Source of the DNA: Gymnogyps californianus
Taxonomy: Eukaryota; Chordata; Aves; Accipitriformes; Cathartidae
Length of the DNA: 64,000 bases
NCBI RefSeq assembly: GCF_018139145.2
Contig: NC_059482.1
Coordinates: 6,770,294 to 6,834,293, forward strand
Direction of reading: 5' to 3'
Part shown: positions 49,530-63,100 of the stretch, piece by piece
How positions within the stretch are numbered: the stretch's first letter is position 1
How the letters are laid out: every line of letters starts with the position of its first letter
Program-made: the position numbers and the translations under genes
Notes under the pieces: generated by a model
Told to the model about the DNA's origin: nothing
The model's input: only the letters and a program-made list of their open reading frames with translations
The model's database searches: none

Positions 49530-50170
49530 ATAGTCCTCCTTTGAGGACTGGGGCTCCTGTGTGCTGATTACTCATTTATCACACCTGGCAGCCCTGCTGA
49601 ACTATAATTACTCTTCTCTTATCCTGCTGCACTGTCATGTCCGAGAGGAGAAGAGAGGCAAAGGCTCCTGCTAATGACACATTACCCTCTTGACAAGCAC
49701 TTGAAGGTTTTATTGTAAATATTCAAGATATAAAACATCTGAGATTCCGTTTTTAATTATAAAAAGCAATTTTCCGTGCCTCCTGTTCGCCCCCTCCACC
49801 ACCACCAATAGTAAAGTTTAGGCGCTGTTATCCTCCGCTTCCTGCAAACAAACCCATTTTCCTTTGTCACGTTAACTCATTGCTAGGAGGTAACTCCGGT
49901 ATCTCTGTGAAATTATCAAATGTAATGCCTGGAAAATGTGTCATTTGAACACACATCACTCTCCTACAAAAGTTACATTTCTGCCCCAAAAGGAGGGAAA
50001 AATGTGCATTTATATTAAAAAATTAGGAAGGGGGGAGGAGAGAAAAATCATGAGCAAATGGGCAGCGAGCGAGCCGTTCATTGGGTGACTCTCGGGAGAC
50101 GTGTCTCTTACTGAAAGGAAAGGTCTTTCATAACCTAAAAATTAAAGATATGTGAGTTGTTATTGTAAAT
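49530..50170. promoter_or_regulatory. Candidate deeply conserved non-coding element
   Basis: This block has the strongest enhancer-like texture in the window. Motifs include ACTATAATTACTC (TAATTA 49605-49610), CTGCTAATGACACATTACC, TATTGTAAATATTC (forkhead-like), TTTTAATTATAAA (TAATTA 49754-49759), TTTGTCACGTTAACTCATTG and AATTATCAAATG. It is complex, nearly free of simple repeats and lacks a long frame. It adjoins the CpG-rich patch. From established knowledge, such blocks next to small CpG islands often are vertebrate developmental enhancers. Actual conservation and target gene are unknown here. Confidence 0.45.
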
Positions 50171-53100
50171 CCAGCCTTAATATTTGTGGGTCTCCAGATG
50201 GAGGGCTATGAAGGCAAAGACTTATTGTCCCCCCTGCTCTCCCTGTCAGTTGTGTGTTGTAGATGTTACAGAAGCTGAGATTCCCCAAAAGAGTAGGGGA
50301 TCCTAAATACTGCTATGCTATATGAAGGACTAAAAACCTGAAAGAATCTTTAATCTAAGATACACTCCAGCTCCTATAATGATAATAATGAGCTCTATTT
50401 TCCTAAGACAGGAGCATATAGAGACATGTTTCTTGGGCCATCCTGCAACCTGAGTCTCTTCCACTTAGCTTTTCCCTTTGCTTAACAAGAGGTTGGAGTA
50501 AGGACACTGGGTGCCCTTCTGTCACATTCCTCAGCAGTGGGGTGGGGGAACCAACCAAAAAATTCCAGAAAAGGCTAGCAGCCAAATATCTAATAATATG
50601 TTTAAAAGTGCCAGAAAAACATGATCTAAATATATAATTGACAGAGAAGAGCACCTTGGAATAAGAGCACTAAAAGCACAGATCTGCCATCTAAACCTTG
50701 ACAACTGTACTTTCTCTGCTTCACCTCCAATTTGCTGCTGGGGCTGAATCACTGGATCCCAATACTTAGATTTCTGTATGTTAAGACTTGGCTTTAGATG
50801 TTCTCCTACCTGCTTATGTGATTTTTATATATACTGTTATTATATGGCACATAATGCTCCTTTTAGTATTTTGCACAAGTCAGACTCATTCCAAGGAGAC
50901 TGTGCAACTTTACAGAGATGTTGTGAAATAAACTCAGAAAAGTGGAAGACTGCTGTACTTTTTTAAATATTAGAATTAGAAACTGGTAGAAGAAGCAGTG
51001 TTCAGATCCATAAGAGGTTAGGGAAAATTCAGGATTAGCTTTAAGTCTAATAGCCAAAAACTCTACAAGGTTCCCAGGAACTTTAAGTTCCAAGTGAGAA
51101 CAACAACATAAGAGCAGATCTTCAGAGTAATCACAGGTTTTCAATTCAGGAGCCTTGGGATTTTAAATCTCAACCAGGACCAAAATGTTAGTGGCTGATT
51201 CAAGCCCTTCAGACATGAGGGTCCTTCTACCATGATCTGCAAGAGAAATATATTGATACCTTTCTGATGAAAGTATTAATTTCATATTTAATATAAATAT
51301 CTTCCTGTTATAGTACTAAAAATATGGTTATCTAATGACACAACTGTTTTAGCAGTTTGAAGTTGCAGTCTGTTTATTGCTTACATGCTGACTGGCATAC
51401 AGTGCTCTAGAAAACAAGTACAGCAGAATTCCTGGAAGTCTTGGAACTTGCTTAACCTATAACTTTTTTTCTCAAGAACCTTGATAGCTAGGCTGATTTC
51501 ACTTGCAGCTAAAAACCAGATAGCAAAAAAGCTATAGAAAAAAATTATGAGCATCCACAAGTGCATCTACAATACCAAACTGCGGTATATAACAAGGGGT
51601 CCGAAAGCATTTCAGAGGGACTTGGCTGAAGACAGGGCACTGTGCAAAGGGGATCCATGGTGATCATGTTCCAAACCTTTGCATTACACTTCTGAGTAGC
51701 TGCAGTCTGCTACATACTTGGCTTATTTACTTATTTTTCCCGAATTCTAAGAATTGCCCACAGTGGGAGGAAAGAGTATGTGACAGATACACAAACTATC
51801 CATCAGAAATTGATGCTTTAGGTTCTTGCCTAGTTTGCTTAACAAGTGTAATGGCTTTGATGGCCATCCTGACAAGACTAGACATGGGTTCCTTGTCAGG
51901 AGCAAAGTAACACATCGGTGATGGCCGGGAAGCAGTAGTATATAACACACTGCTGTGGAAATTGCAAACATTTAATGAACATAAACGTCCTGCCAAATTG
52001 ACATACACGAGGACAGAAAACAGCAGTAATAGAAGTCACTCAGACTCGCACATAACAACTCAAGGCTGTGCTTGGAGTACGCACATGATTTAAAAAGTGG
52101 ATACAGCAGCTATTTTCTAACAAATCACATGGATCTGCATATACTACTCACTGCTGTATAAAGTACTTAGAGGTAATTAGATAAAAGTTATTCAGCACTC
52201 TTAGAGGTGAATGATTCAAATTAGTATTAGGCTACAAATTACTGAACCCCCAAATATCCCATCTCAGTACACTTTGGAGTGAAAGAGTCATTAGCATTTC
52301 ACATGCTCTTAACAGAAGAAATTGCAGTGGTCAGACTCAAAATGACCATTTTCTCCGTCTTTTCACAACGATTTTAGGTTCCTAGACTGAAATATTAACA
52401 GTCTTGCTGAACCAGAATTATTCCACTTCTCTCGCTTTTTGCCTGCTTCTGTCAGAAAGCCACAGAGCATACAACTGCAGCGCACAGCTAACCGTATAAT
52501 TGATAACTCCCTAGTCTATTCACTGTGGGAATCTGTCAGTTAAAGTCTAAAGACACATACACACACGCACACTATGAAAATGAACTTACATAAGTCTTCC
52601 TGTGAACTGAATGCAGCCAACATTTTGATGTTTAATTGGCTGGGTCTGGTTTACTAGCGCACACATGTATTTCAGCAGCAGCATACTGTACTCTGGCTCT
52701 TTCTGACAGATCTATTTAGTCGAAAGGAGGTGTATTTTCCCAAGGTAATTGCTCGGAATCATGCTTCCAAAGTCAAACTGATTCAAACTTTGCTTATTCG
52801 TTCTTTGCAGACACACAAGTAGGACTATTTGAAAGCAAATGAAAAATCCATAGATCAATGTACGGAGCCTTTCCTACACAGTGCCACAGAGGGAGTCTAT
52901 TTCAAATAGGGCTGGTTGTCAGTGGCAGTTACTGCCAGCATCTTTTTAAATATACATCTTTCAGAGTAATACAGGTCTTTGAGATAATGAAAGATTTGCA
53001 ACTACTATATTATCCACCAAGAAGAAATACATATACTTGAGCTGGGTATACTCCCACGCATAGGAATGTTCTTGCTAAGTATGAGGAAAAAATAATTGAC

Positions 53101-54900
53101 AGTTATTCAACTATTTGTGAATATTTTTTCCTAGACTTATTCCTCTAATAGGGTATGTCTGATAAAGTGCAATTTTTAGAGACTGGTTTTTCATGTGGGC
53201 TTAGTGACTGGATGTGAAAGCATTTGGAAATCATTTCCCTATACCTGACATGGAACACACAACCCCAAATTACTCATTTTGCCCCTCCGTGGCTCCAAGT
53301 CAACAACTTAAAAAGGGCTTAGACTGTCTCATCACATACATGCCATGAAGACTACAGGTTATAGTCATGTTTTACTTGTCTACATAGCAGAATAGGTTCC
53401 AGGTCTTTCTATTGCCAAAGCAAATAGCTACTCAGAATTTCCTGAAGTTTGACATGAATTTCACCAATTTAGACAATCAAGATATATTTGGCTTTCTTTT
53501 CTCCCACCCCCCCCAACTCTAAAGAAATAAAATTATTTCCAGAGCTTTTGGTCTTTTCCAAGTCATGATTCAAAACCATTTTGATAAAGAGTTAACCTCA
53601 AAAGGCTTTAGCACTTGAGCTACTCAAGGAAGGATGCTGGCTTACGAGAAGTTTTCATTGCGGTCTAAAATTTTGTTACGGAGTGAACTGAATGGGGGAG
53701 CTAAAGACCACCAGCATCCTTATTAGCACTGGCCAGCATGGGCTTGTGCTCCTATGTCACACAGTGTGTTTGCACCACAACATCCACAAGCATCTTTCTC
53801 CACCCAACCACTTACATCAGGACTGCATGCCCCCTGTGCTGACCATACTTTTTATAACTGGCAATTTTTAGAGGTAGTAAAACTTGGACAGAGAACACCC
53901 TCAACTGTGATGGGGAAAGGAAACTCATAACCTCTTTTTCACCCCCCTGAGTTACAATCTTTTACGGTTTCTTGTTTGTAGATGTTATTGTCAAATTTTC
54001 CTACTACACCCTATCAATCCCTGGACATTCTTGTCTATTCATTCAGGATTTTAAAAAGATGACACTGACACATCTGGAGTTAAAGCACTCTGACTATAAG
54101 GAAGGATCAGCTGTGTGCTCCCAGAATTAAAGCACTTCTTCCTGACACCATTCCCAGAATGTCCCTTCAAGTCCTTCATTTTCAAAGAAGATAATTATAC
54201 AAAGGACTGAATGGCACTCACAGCTAGCGGCACAAGCCTTCATCTCCTTGAACACAATGCACTCCAAAACCTGCAGGGCCTGCCTACAGTTCATGTAAAC
54301 ATAGGGGTATTTTTCCCATTTATTTGATTTTTTTCTCTTCTGAAAAAATAAGCTAACGGAAAAATATTTTTACAAGGTATTACTACACATTAATGCTAAA
54401 ACTAGTGAGCGTTAGTTCCAGAAGGGCACATTTTCTCTAATGATGAAAAAGGACATATAAATTATCACTACAGAGGTTCACAGGTCCATTTCTGGGCCAA
54501 CCATGATTAAATTAACCACAAAAAGGCACTTGACATCACCAGTGTAACACTTGACTGAATTTGGGAGTCACGTAGGGATCTCGCTGAACACTGGGATGTT
54601 AAACAAACCTCTCTCATAAGAGTGACCATGTTCATGTGTATTATTTAATACAGTGGGGTGCTTAGTACATTGTTAATGTTTCAACAAATCAAAATAAATT
54701 GTGCCTTTGTCTCCGTCTATGTCTCTGCTAATAAACTGGATTTTTTTCAAAATACATGGCCTTGAAAAAAATAAACTCTTAAGTCTTTCACAGAGATATT
54801 TTTAAGAAGGCATAGCATGTTTTAGAGACTCCAGCTATTATTCAGTTAATCCAAATATTAATTTGACTCATCAGATACTCATATTTCACCATCTGATCTG
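50170..54900. other. Non-coding stretch, no gene seen
   Basis: All frames are below about 95 codons and most overlap others. A C8 run lies at 53507-53514. The sequence is AT-rich and otherwise unremarkable. No RNA gene, exon or repeat family is recognised. Confidence 0.6.
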
Positions 54901-55060
54901 GAAGCTGGTTATTCAACTAACTGTTTTATTCCTATATTTCAGTGCATTTTACTGAATTCAATAAACTAATTTATCAATTCATTTTGTTAGCAGGCTGGTT
55001 TCTTCATTGGGCTTAATTTAATTTGATTTCACTGTAACAGCTGACGTATGGGGATATTAA
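54900..55060. promoter_or_regulatory. Weak candidate regulatory element
   Basis: AT-rich complex block with ACTGAATTCAATAAAC, CTAATTTATCAATTC, GGGCTTAATTTAATTTG and CAGCTGACG. It is short, and the call rests on motif density only. Confidence 0.22.
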
Positions 55061-56940
55061 AAAACAGGGTACTTCTGCACAAAAACGACTTCTTGGAAAT
55101 AGGATAAAGACATTCAGAAAACTATGCTTGCTGCTTAATTTTTTTGCCTCTAAAAAAACAAAGCTACTTGAAAGAAAGTTAAAGTTAATTGCTTAACAAA
55201 CCATAAAAAAACATAGAAAAGAAGTAAAGGGAGAATAGGGACATTCAAACTAGTGAAAATTCAGGACTACTTTTAATAATTGGAGTTCTTAGGGGCATAA
55301 GAATTATATATCAGTTTAAAAGCATGAGTAATGTTTTGAACTTTACAGCAAAACAATCTGTACCAATCCTTTCCTCCACTGAAAGGATGATTTCCCCCCA
55401 AAAGTCCACAAGCTTCCCATAACATTTTCAGAACTACAGAACTGAACACTCAGAGTTGAAAACTTTCATTTATAGAGCAAAAGGCTCAGAAAAAAAAAGA
55501 AAAGCCAACACCCCATCCCAGAAATAAACCTGCCGTTGTCATATCTTTGTGAGACTGTAGGATAATAAAAATTCATTGTTTTTTGTTTATCAGATGATAT
55601 GTTATGAATGTTTTAAAGGAGTGTCTTTTACACCAGACAGGTTATTTCTGTAGGCTAATTTTTCATAGCCACTTTTGCATTGAAACCTCCAAGCTTCATG
55701 AAGATGATATTTCTAGAACAATTCTATTTTTCTTTTTTTATCACCTTAGTAGTCTTTTCCCAGCTGTATCCACAGGGGAATGGAAATACCCAATTGCAAA
55801 CGTGACAGCGCTGACTTCTGCAAAGTAGCTTAATTACTCATTACGAGATTCCATCAACAGAAGCTCCGGTCTGTGGTTTTGTAATAAGTGCTGTTATCTT
55901 TCCTTGGATTTTCATTCCTTCACAAAGGGGGATATGGCAGTGCTTTCCACATCCACATTTTATACGGAGAGGAATGAGAGAATTTTAATGCATGAATTTG
56001 ATGTCATTAACAATGCTGACAGCTGTTTAATCCCAGAGGAAACAACAGCTGAGTCCCAACTGCACCAACAAAAAAATAAAAAAGTAAAATAAAATAAATT
56101 AACTCTTTAGTGCATCTCAGTGAAGGTACACTATGAATCAAATGCTTCATGCCCTACCTACAGTTTTTGTCAATTATTTAGTTACAGAATCAGTAACCTC
56201 CACTGATGAAAAAACGAAAGCTACTCCATCCTGACTGCTAGACTTAAGTTCAGAGAACAGATTTATTAGATGGTCCTGTTCTAAATTTCCCATTAATTAA
56301 AATTAAATCCCCCCAAATCACAATGTGAAACAAACCAGCACAACAAATAATAATATAAGGTATAAATGCGTGTGAGCCTGAGTTCCTGAAAAATAATGTA
56401 GATGAATCCAAAAGGGATGGTGTAAAAATACATTTAAAATGGATCCTGCAGCAGAAATAGAAAATACAACATGGGATACGCTGCAACTCTGTTACCGTTT
56501 AATTTAAAATGGGACATTTAGATACGAGCCAATGACAGCAAATTTGCTTTTGTTCTGTTCTCCCCCTACATACACACTACAAGGACTTTTTAAGGGTATA
56601 GAATGAAAAGGAGTATTTATAATATGTATATTTAGAATACATACACACACTTCTCCTTTAATCTATCTATTTTTTCTTTGGTTGTCACCATTTCGCATGT
56701 ACATATTTTGAGTTTTGCTACTGACTTAAGCATTAAAGACACAAGCAATAGCTGATTAAGACGTATCTTTACAATCTGCAGTATTCGTGTAACAGATAAA
56801 GCTTTATAAGCCCTGTCTTGGGAGGGTTCCCATTCATTTAGAACACTAGACTTTAAGCAGATGTCTAAAGTATTCATGTTATAAACAGCAACATTATATG
56901 AATTTAAATCTCGCTCTTTGTCTGACCATCCTCCCTTTAG
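55060..56940. other. Non-coding stretch, no gene seen
   Basis: AT-rich unique DNA with short frames and no domain. A minus-strand frame of 129 codons (56632-57021) begins at a GTG; from its first ATG only about 80 codons remain. No exon is supported. Confidence 0.55.
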
Positions 56941-57115
56941 TAGCAGCTGTTTGCCTTCATCTGGGAGAGGGGCTGCCTGTGCAGCTCGCCCGGGTTTCCC
57001 CTCTCCCGGGGACACGGCCACCCCTCTCCTCCCACGTCCGATCCCTGATCCCAGGGAGGGCTCTGGGGGACAGAGATGTCCAAGTGTGACAGCGCGAGTT
57101 GGATGAGCTTTGGGA
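56940..57115. other. Small GC-rich patch
   Basis: About 64% G+C with roughly nine CpG in 160 bp, so partly CpG-depleted. It is an isolated patch in AT-rich flanks. Several frames are open across it on both strands because of composition. It may be a short decayed CpG island, a GC-biased spot or a piece of unrecognised repeat. Confidence 0.4.
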
Positions 57116-60100
57116 GCTGGGAGAAGCAGCGTGTCAGCAGGTTGATGAACTTGAATCCTGGCATCATGAAGAATACAAAGGTCTCCCTATTAGACTAAAC
57201 GAGACGACTTCGGGCACAGAAAATGCGCTACTCAAATACTTTATAACAAGACGTGCAGTCATATTTTCTTACAGTTAATACAGCGGAGGGTGAGGGGAAA
57301 ACAGATTTTTACCTTTTGATGTTCAGAAACAGTTCATTCTCAATAGGGGGATATTATGTGACAAATGCGCCAGACTTCTTTTTTTGTGGTAATATTGCTC
57401 TTTGCAAATGGCACACATCCAATCCAATTGAATGTAATAAAATGAAACAATCTGTGCCATCTTCAATGGGTTTAATCTATACCATGTTAATGAATCCTTA
57501 AACAGACGTGCATGATGTTTTCCTGAAATACATGTAGTTATACTGTGCTCAGTATACTTGTCAGCTTGAAAATAATTTCTGCTTGAGAGACCACCTGCTA
57601 TCATCATCCTATTTAGAAGCAGCTCATATTTATTTGGAAAAGAGAAATAATAGTTAAATAAAGAAGCAACTTCTCTTACCCAAGCAAGCACAGTAAAATG
57701 GTTTGGATCCCCTCTGCACACTCAGGGATTTTTTTTTTCCCTTTTTCTTTTTTGCCTTGCAACAGCTGCTTCAAATAATTTCTGGTATATTTGTACTAAT
57801 ACAGTAACAGGCAAGTGCTGCTTATTATGAACTCCCAGTGTTCCCCCATTTCCTTTCTGATAAACTAAAACATTAGAGTTGAAAAGATGAAGTGAGTTAT
57901 GTTACAGGTTTCAGACATTATGCAATATGGGTTTCATTACACTGTATCATATAATTTTAAGTTATTAAATATGCCAGAAAAGCATATTTGTACTTGATGA
58001 AACACCCAAATACTAAGCATGCAGTATATTTTTTTTCCTCTATTTAGACTCTGAAAATGGAACAAAGAAATATAATGCTTCTACTCCCTAGCATTTATTT
58101 GATGCAAAGACAGAGTAAATTAGATCAACTTTTCCTAAAAGACACTTAAAATAAACCATATTTTTCTGGCAAATGCTATTAAGCAAAACCACTACTTTTC
58201 ACCCACAAGAGAATAAAACAAATCAATCAACAAGCTTGTGAGAAACTGTATGAACACCGGGCTACAACATATAAAAGGACAAGTAAAGAGTGTTCAGTCA
58301 CATAAACCCAAAGTCAACAAACGAACCAGCTATCTGTGCAACTTGAAGTGTATGACTTGTCCAAGTGACTGCTTGATGCTAACGGGACTATATTCAAGCT
58401 AAATTTGAATTTATGTGATTTTTCTGGTTTAGTAATACAAGTGTAAGAGGGTAAAGTTCACCACCATGCAGAGGAATCAAGAAATACAATTTTCACTCTT
58501 AAAGCAATAATGTATTAAAAAAGAGAGAGGGAAAAATTTACATGACAGTTACTTGTGTGCTAATCTGGACTACTGACTTCAGAAAGTGAATTTTACCAAG
58601 GCACAATAAGAATTTTTCTCTTTTTCATAAATAAGCACATTTAAAGCACATACTTGGTCAAAATGTAATGTGCAGACTATATGTTTGTGGTTTTTTTCTT
58701 AGTTTTAGTGTGTACTAGAATGTGATAGTGTGCAGAAAATTGACTAAATCGATATTGGTTTGAACATGATCAGGTAAAAATAAGTTTTGCACTGCTGAGG
58801 GACCCATAACTGGTACTAGCCACCAAACTCCAGATATATATTCTTTTCCTTGACGTATAACATTAATTTTATACCGGCTTGCCATTGTGATTAGGTTCAT
58901 CTCATTGTATGTATACATGATCTTCAGTTTCTTTTTGCAGGAAAGCCCCTCCTACTTGACAGCAGAGGTGACAGGACTTAATAGATGGTTAGATGACTCT
59001 ACTTTCTGAGCAGTAGAATTTGGTCCCTATTTCATACTCTCACATTTGTGCATAACTTTAAAGGTGGAGAGAACTAACTCAATGTCCCAAGAAAATTTCA
59101 GCTGGGAAGATAACTACAGTAGCAATGTGGTAGAGTCTATGTACACTGTTGTTCTCTAATCAAACAATTTTACAGTGTGACAGAATTTTTATGCTCAGCC
59201 TGAACACATTAACTGCAATAGGGGTTTTTTTGGGGGGGGGAAGAGTTGTTACTTTTTTTTTCTTTCTTTAAGATGATGATTGCTCACCTCAATAATGGGT
59301 TGCTGCCACAACATGCTTTACATCAAGTTATCTTAAGAAACCACATGGAAACATCAGTTGTGTTACTGCTAAGTGACATTTCTGATACAGTACATCTGAG
59401 TAGCTGGACCTCAGAGACTGTGCTAATTTGTTTCCTGGTGTAATTCCAAGTGTTGGTTTTGAATTGAGAAATGCTTTGTTGTGTTTTCTGCGGTGGTTTT
59501 TACACAATTTGTCTCTGTGTGTTCAAAGGTGGAAGTTGAGACTATCGAACACTCAAGCTGACAATACCTACATTCGCGTGACTGGGAGTAAGGTTATTCT
59601 CGTTACAGAAACTCTTCCTTCCCCCATACTATGTCTTATTTTTCAGGGACACTTAAACCCAAATCTAAATCCATGTTTCCTCTGAGGTCATGATGAAAAG
59701 ATTAAAAGCACCTCATCAAGAGGTGACTACTGTGGATCATCACAACCCTAAAGACATCCCTGTGATGTTGAATTCCTTCCTAAGGGGTTGTAGACCATAA
59801 AAGATAGTGAGTTTATTTTCAGAATTCAGTATTTCAAAAGATGTGAAGAAATCTTGAATTAAAAAACCAAAGTCAACTAATTTATGGAGACAAATAGAAA
59901 CGCAAAAAATAAAGGAAAAATACTGATAAATATTGTGAAGTTCTAACAAAGCCAAACACTCAGATACTTTCTTAAACCTCTCAAACACTAAGCAATGGGA
60001 CAGAAATCTTCGATGATGTGGTTTTAGTAGATTTTTATAATCTTTTCTTCCAGACAGGATTAAAATAATCAAATGCACTTTTTCTGTTGCATTTTTACAT

Positions 60101-63100
60101 TTCTGTTACTATTCTGGTGCAAACTAAACGGTAAAATTACATAAACATGTAATAACTTGAAGAAGCCTTTTCAACATCACAAACTGAATATGTACTTCTT
60201 AAAAGTTTGTTCCTACTAAATGCAAAACAATTTTCCCTTCCTTCCTAAGCACATGATTACTCCTGCTCACTGTTTCCTTCTGTGTTCCTCAGTTTTGCTA
60301 ATCGCCAGTAAATTCAGCAGAGTTGCATCTCATTTCAGGAATTCGTTGAGATATGAGAGAATATTTCTGGTCAGGAATGAGAAAGCACACCATACAAAAC
60401 ATTTTTGCATCAGTAATGGAATATTTTACAAGGAATAATTCATATTATTTTAAACAGGAAAAAAATTCCTAGGATTTTGATAAGAATGAACTAGAAGAGA
60501 GAATACTGACAATGATGGAAGTTCAGGCTGTCAGCAGAGGTCACAAAAGGGGACTGTCAAATATCTATACATCTTAAATATGTTACAACCCAGCAAGCTT
60601 TATGTAAAGTTCCCTCTAAGACAAAAAATAAAATGACATCAAATTATAATGCAACCTGTTCTAGAAACTAAAGTCAATTGACTTTCAATTCATGGATACA
60701 AATATTCATCCAAGTCCCACTCATTTAAAGAGTGGTAGACTTAAAAGATTATTTCTGTGACTGTATTAAATGTCTTGTTCAACTTACTTTAAAACTGTGC
60801 AAAGGAATGATAACTTGCAAAATCAGAGTAAGTTGGTGGGTGCTATAGGTTCTATCAAAATGCGTTTTTAAATTATTTCAGAATCATAAAATCTTTCCAT
60901 AGAGAGTGCTTTGAAACTGCAAATTAAATATAGAGCTTCTATGAACTGTATCCATTTTTACTGGAAGCATGTATTTCCATGGGGGTTCATACTGTCTTTT
61001 TGTCTAGTTACACTAGCTAATAATGCAGTGAATTTGCAGTAATAGAGTAAACGTTATTTTGATGACATTATCTGATTAAATTAAAGATGACATTAAAAGG
61101 ACCATTTCAATAGGAATCAAAACCTCAAAAAGCAACTGTGGTTGAACATTCAGTCAGCTAGTCCCAGTCTTGAAAAGACAACACAATATTTCACTCATGT
61201 AAAGATTAGTGATGGACTGAAAAATAAGTTCAGATGACATTTGACTTTAAAAAAAGGTAGGTCTTCAAACTGAAAAAATAATGGTTTAGGACTTGTGTTT
61301 TTACATGGGTACAATTTGAATCTATTCACACAAAAATGGTTCACACAGCAACGAACATACAAATACGTAGCAAGTGAAACTGAAGGCAGAGGTTTGAGAA
61401 CTGAAATCATATCTGCTCGTACAGTGACAATAAGCCACCAGAATCATAGCACGAAATCAAAGATGGAAGCATCAGTCACCTTCCTCACCATGCAATTTTA
61501 CCAAATTGATAAAATGGCGAGAAATCCACTTATACATGACGGAAGGGTACAGAACAGAAGAAAAAGGACATTAAGTGAGTTATAATTACTGGAAGTTTTC
61601 TGGTGCATAGTACTAAAGAAGTTGTAAAATAAACTCTTATGAGCTACACGTTCACATACATAAATCAAGAGACTGTTTGAAAATCCCTTGACTTAAGCTC
61701 TCAGAGATAGAATCTGTCTAAGGAAACATTCCTGAATAATGTGACTGTGTTATGAATTAGAGAGGCTTCACAGGAAAAAGATACAAGATTAAACGTATGC
61801 AGCCCTTGGGCCCCATCCTTCTCACAGACAAAATACCACCTTCAGTCACCAGGAGCTGTGACACCTCTATTCTCCACAAACAAATTCATGGCCTCTGCAA
61901 AATGACTGGTTCAGGGCAAACAAGTATGATATTGCAGACCAAGCTTGCTACCACAGAGTCATTCACGGTAAGACTGCTTTTCTCTGTGACCTCAAAGAGG
62001 CATCTTTGCGCTTTATAAATTGTACGGTCAATGCATGTGAACACACTTAAACGCACATCAGTGACTCCCTGTTTGCTCCAAGGTCACGTTGCCAAAGCCC
62101 AGTTATAGTTGTATCCTGCTACAAAGTACATATATTTCGGCGACTTTCCCTCTCACTATAGATATTCATAAGCCTGAATTTTCACTTTCTTCATAATCCT
62201 CATTTTAGAGGAGATAAAGTCAATCCCACCGACAGCACATGAGGAGTAACCAACTGATGCCGGGGGGCTGATTGTGGACAAGCATCCATCGGGAAGTGGC
62301 GTGAGGTCACGCTATCGGTCAGGACATCAGCAGAAACCTCCCAATTTCTGCAGCACTTACTAAAAATACAATTTAAGCCATATTAAGCTCCAAAACAAAA
62401 GCTTCAAAGAACAGTTACAAGCCAGGAAAACATACCTTCAAAACACTTCTCAGACAAAAGCCTTTATAAATTCATAGGTTTGAAGGGGCATCCATGAGAA
62501 CAACATATTCAAGATTCAAGACAATTGGAGGGAATAAATTCAAGATATGATAACCACAATTATAAATAGCTGCCCCCATACTGCCAATGGAAAGGTGTCT
62601 ATCAAAAAACTGCCAAGGGTCACCAGCTGTGGTATTGAGACAAAAATATTTGTAGTGTTTTAAATACTACTTTAAGATAATTATTTGCAAATAATGACTT
62701 TTTAGTGGATATTGCTGTATTGTATTCATGTCAATGACAATATATCCACAAAGGCAGCACGAGTGGTAAAAAAAGCAGAACAGGTATTCTTTGACACACT
62801 GGCATATCATTTATAAATCACAAACTCTTAGGGCATGAATTGTTAAGGACATCATAAATCTCACAGCTACTACATAACAATTTTTATATATAAAGACATT
62901 CTGTCATAGACCTTGAAAACCACGGGCTTCTACTCTTTCTAGTTATTTGTTGTCAGGGATTTGTTCTCCTATGTTCTTTCTAAATTCAAACATTTGATGC
63001 CATGTTTCTCAAAATACTAAAGAGTAAATTCAAAAAATGGTAGCAGTCCCATTCAGTAAATCTAGTCATATACTTTAAAATAGACCGGCACGTATGGCAT

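Noticed and set aside
59221..59240. G-quadruplex
   Set aside because: Only two G runs are present, and four are normally needed.
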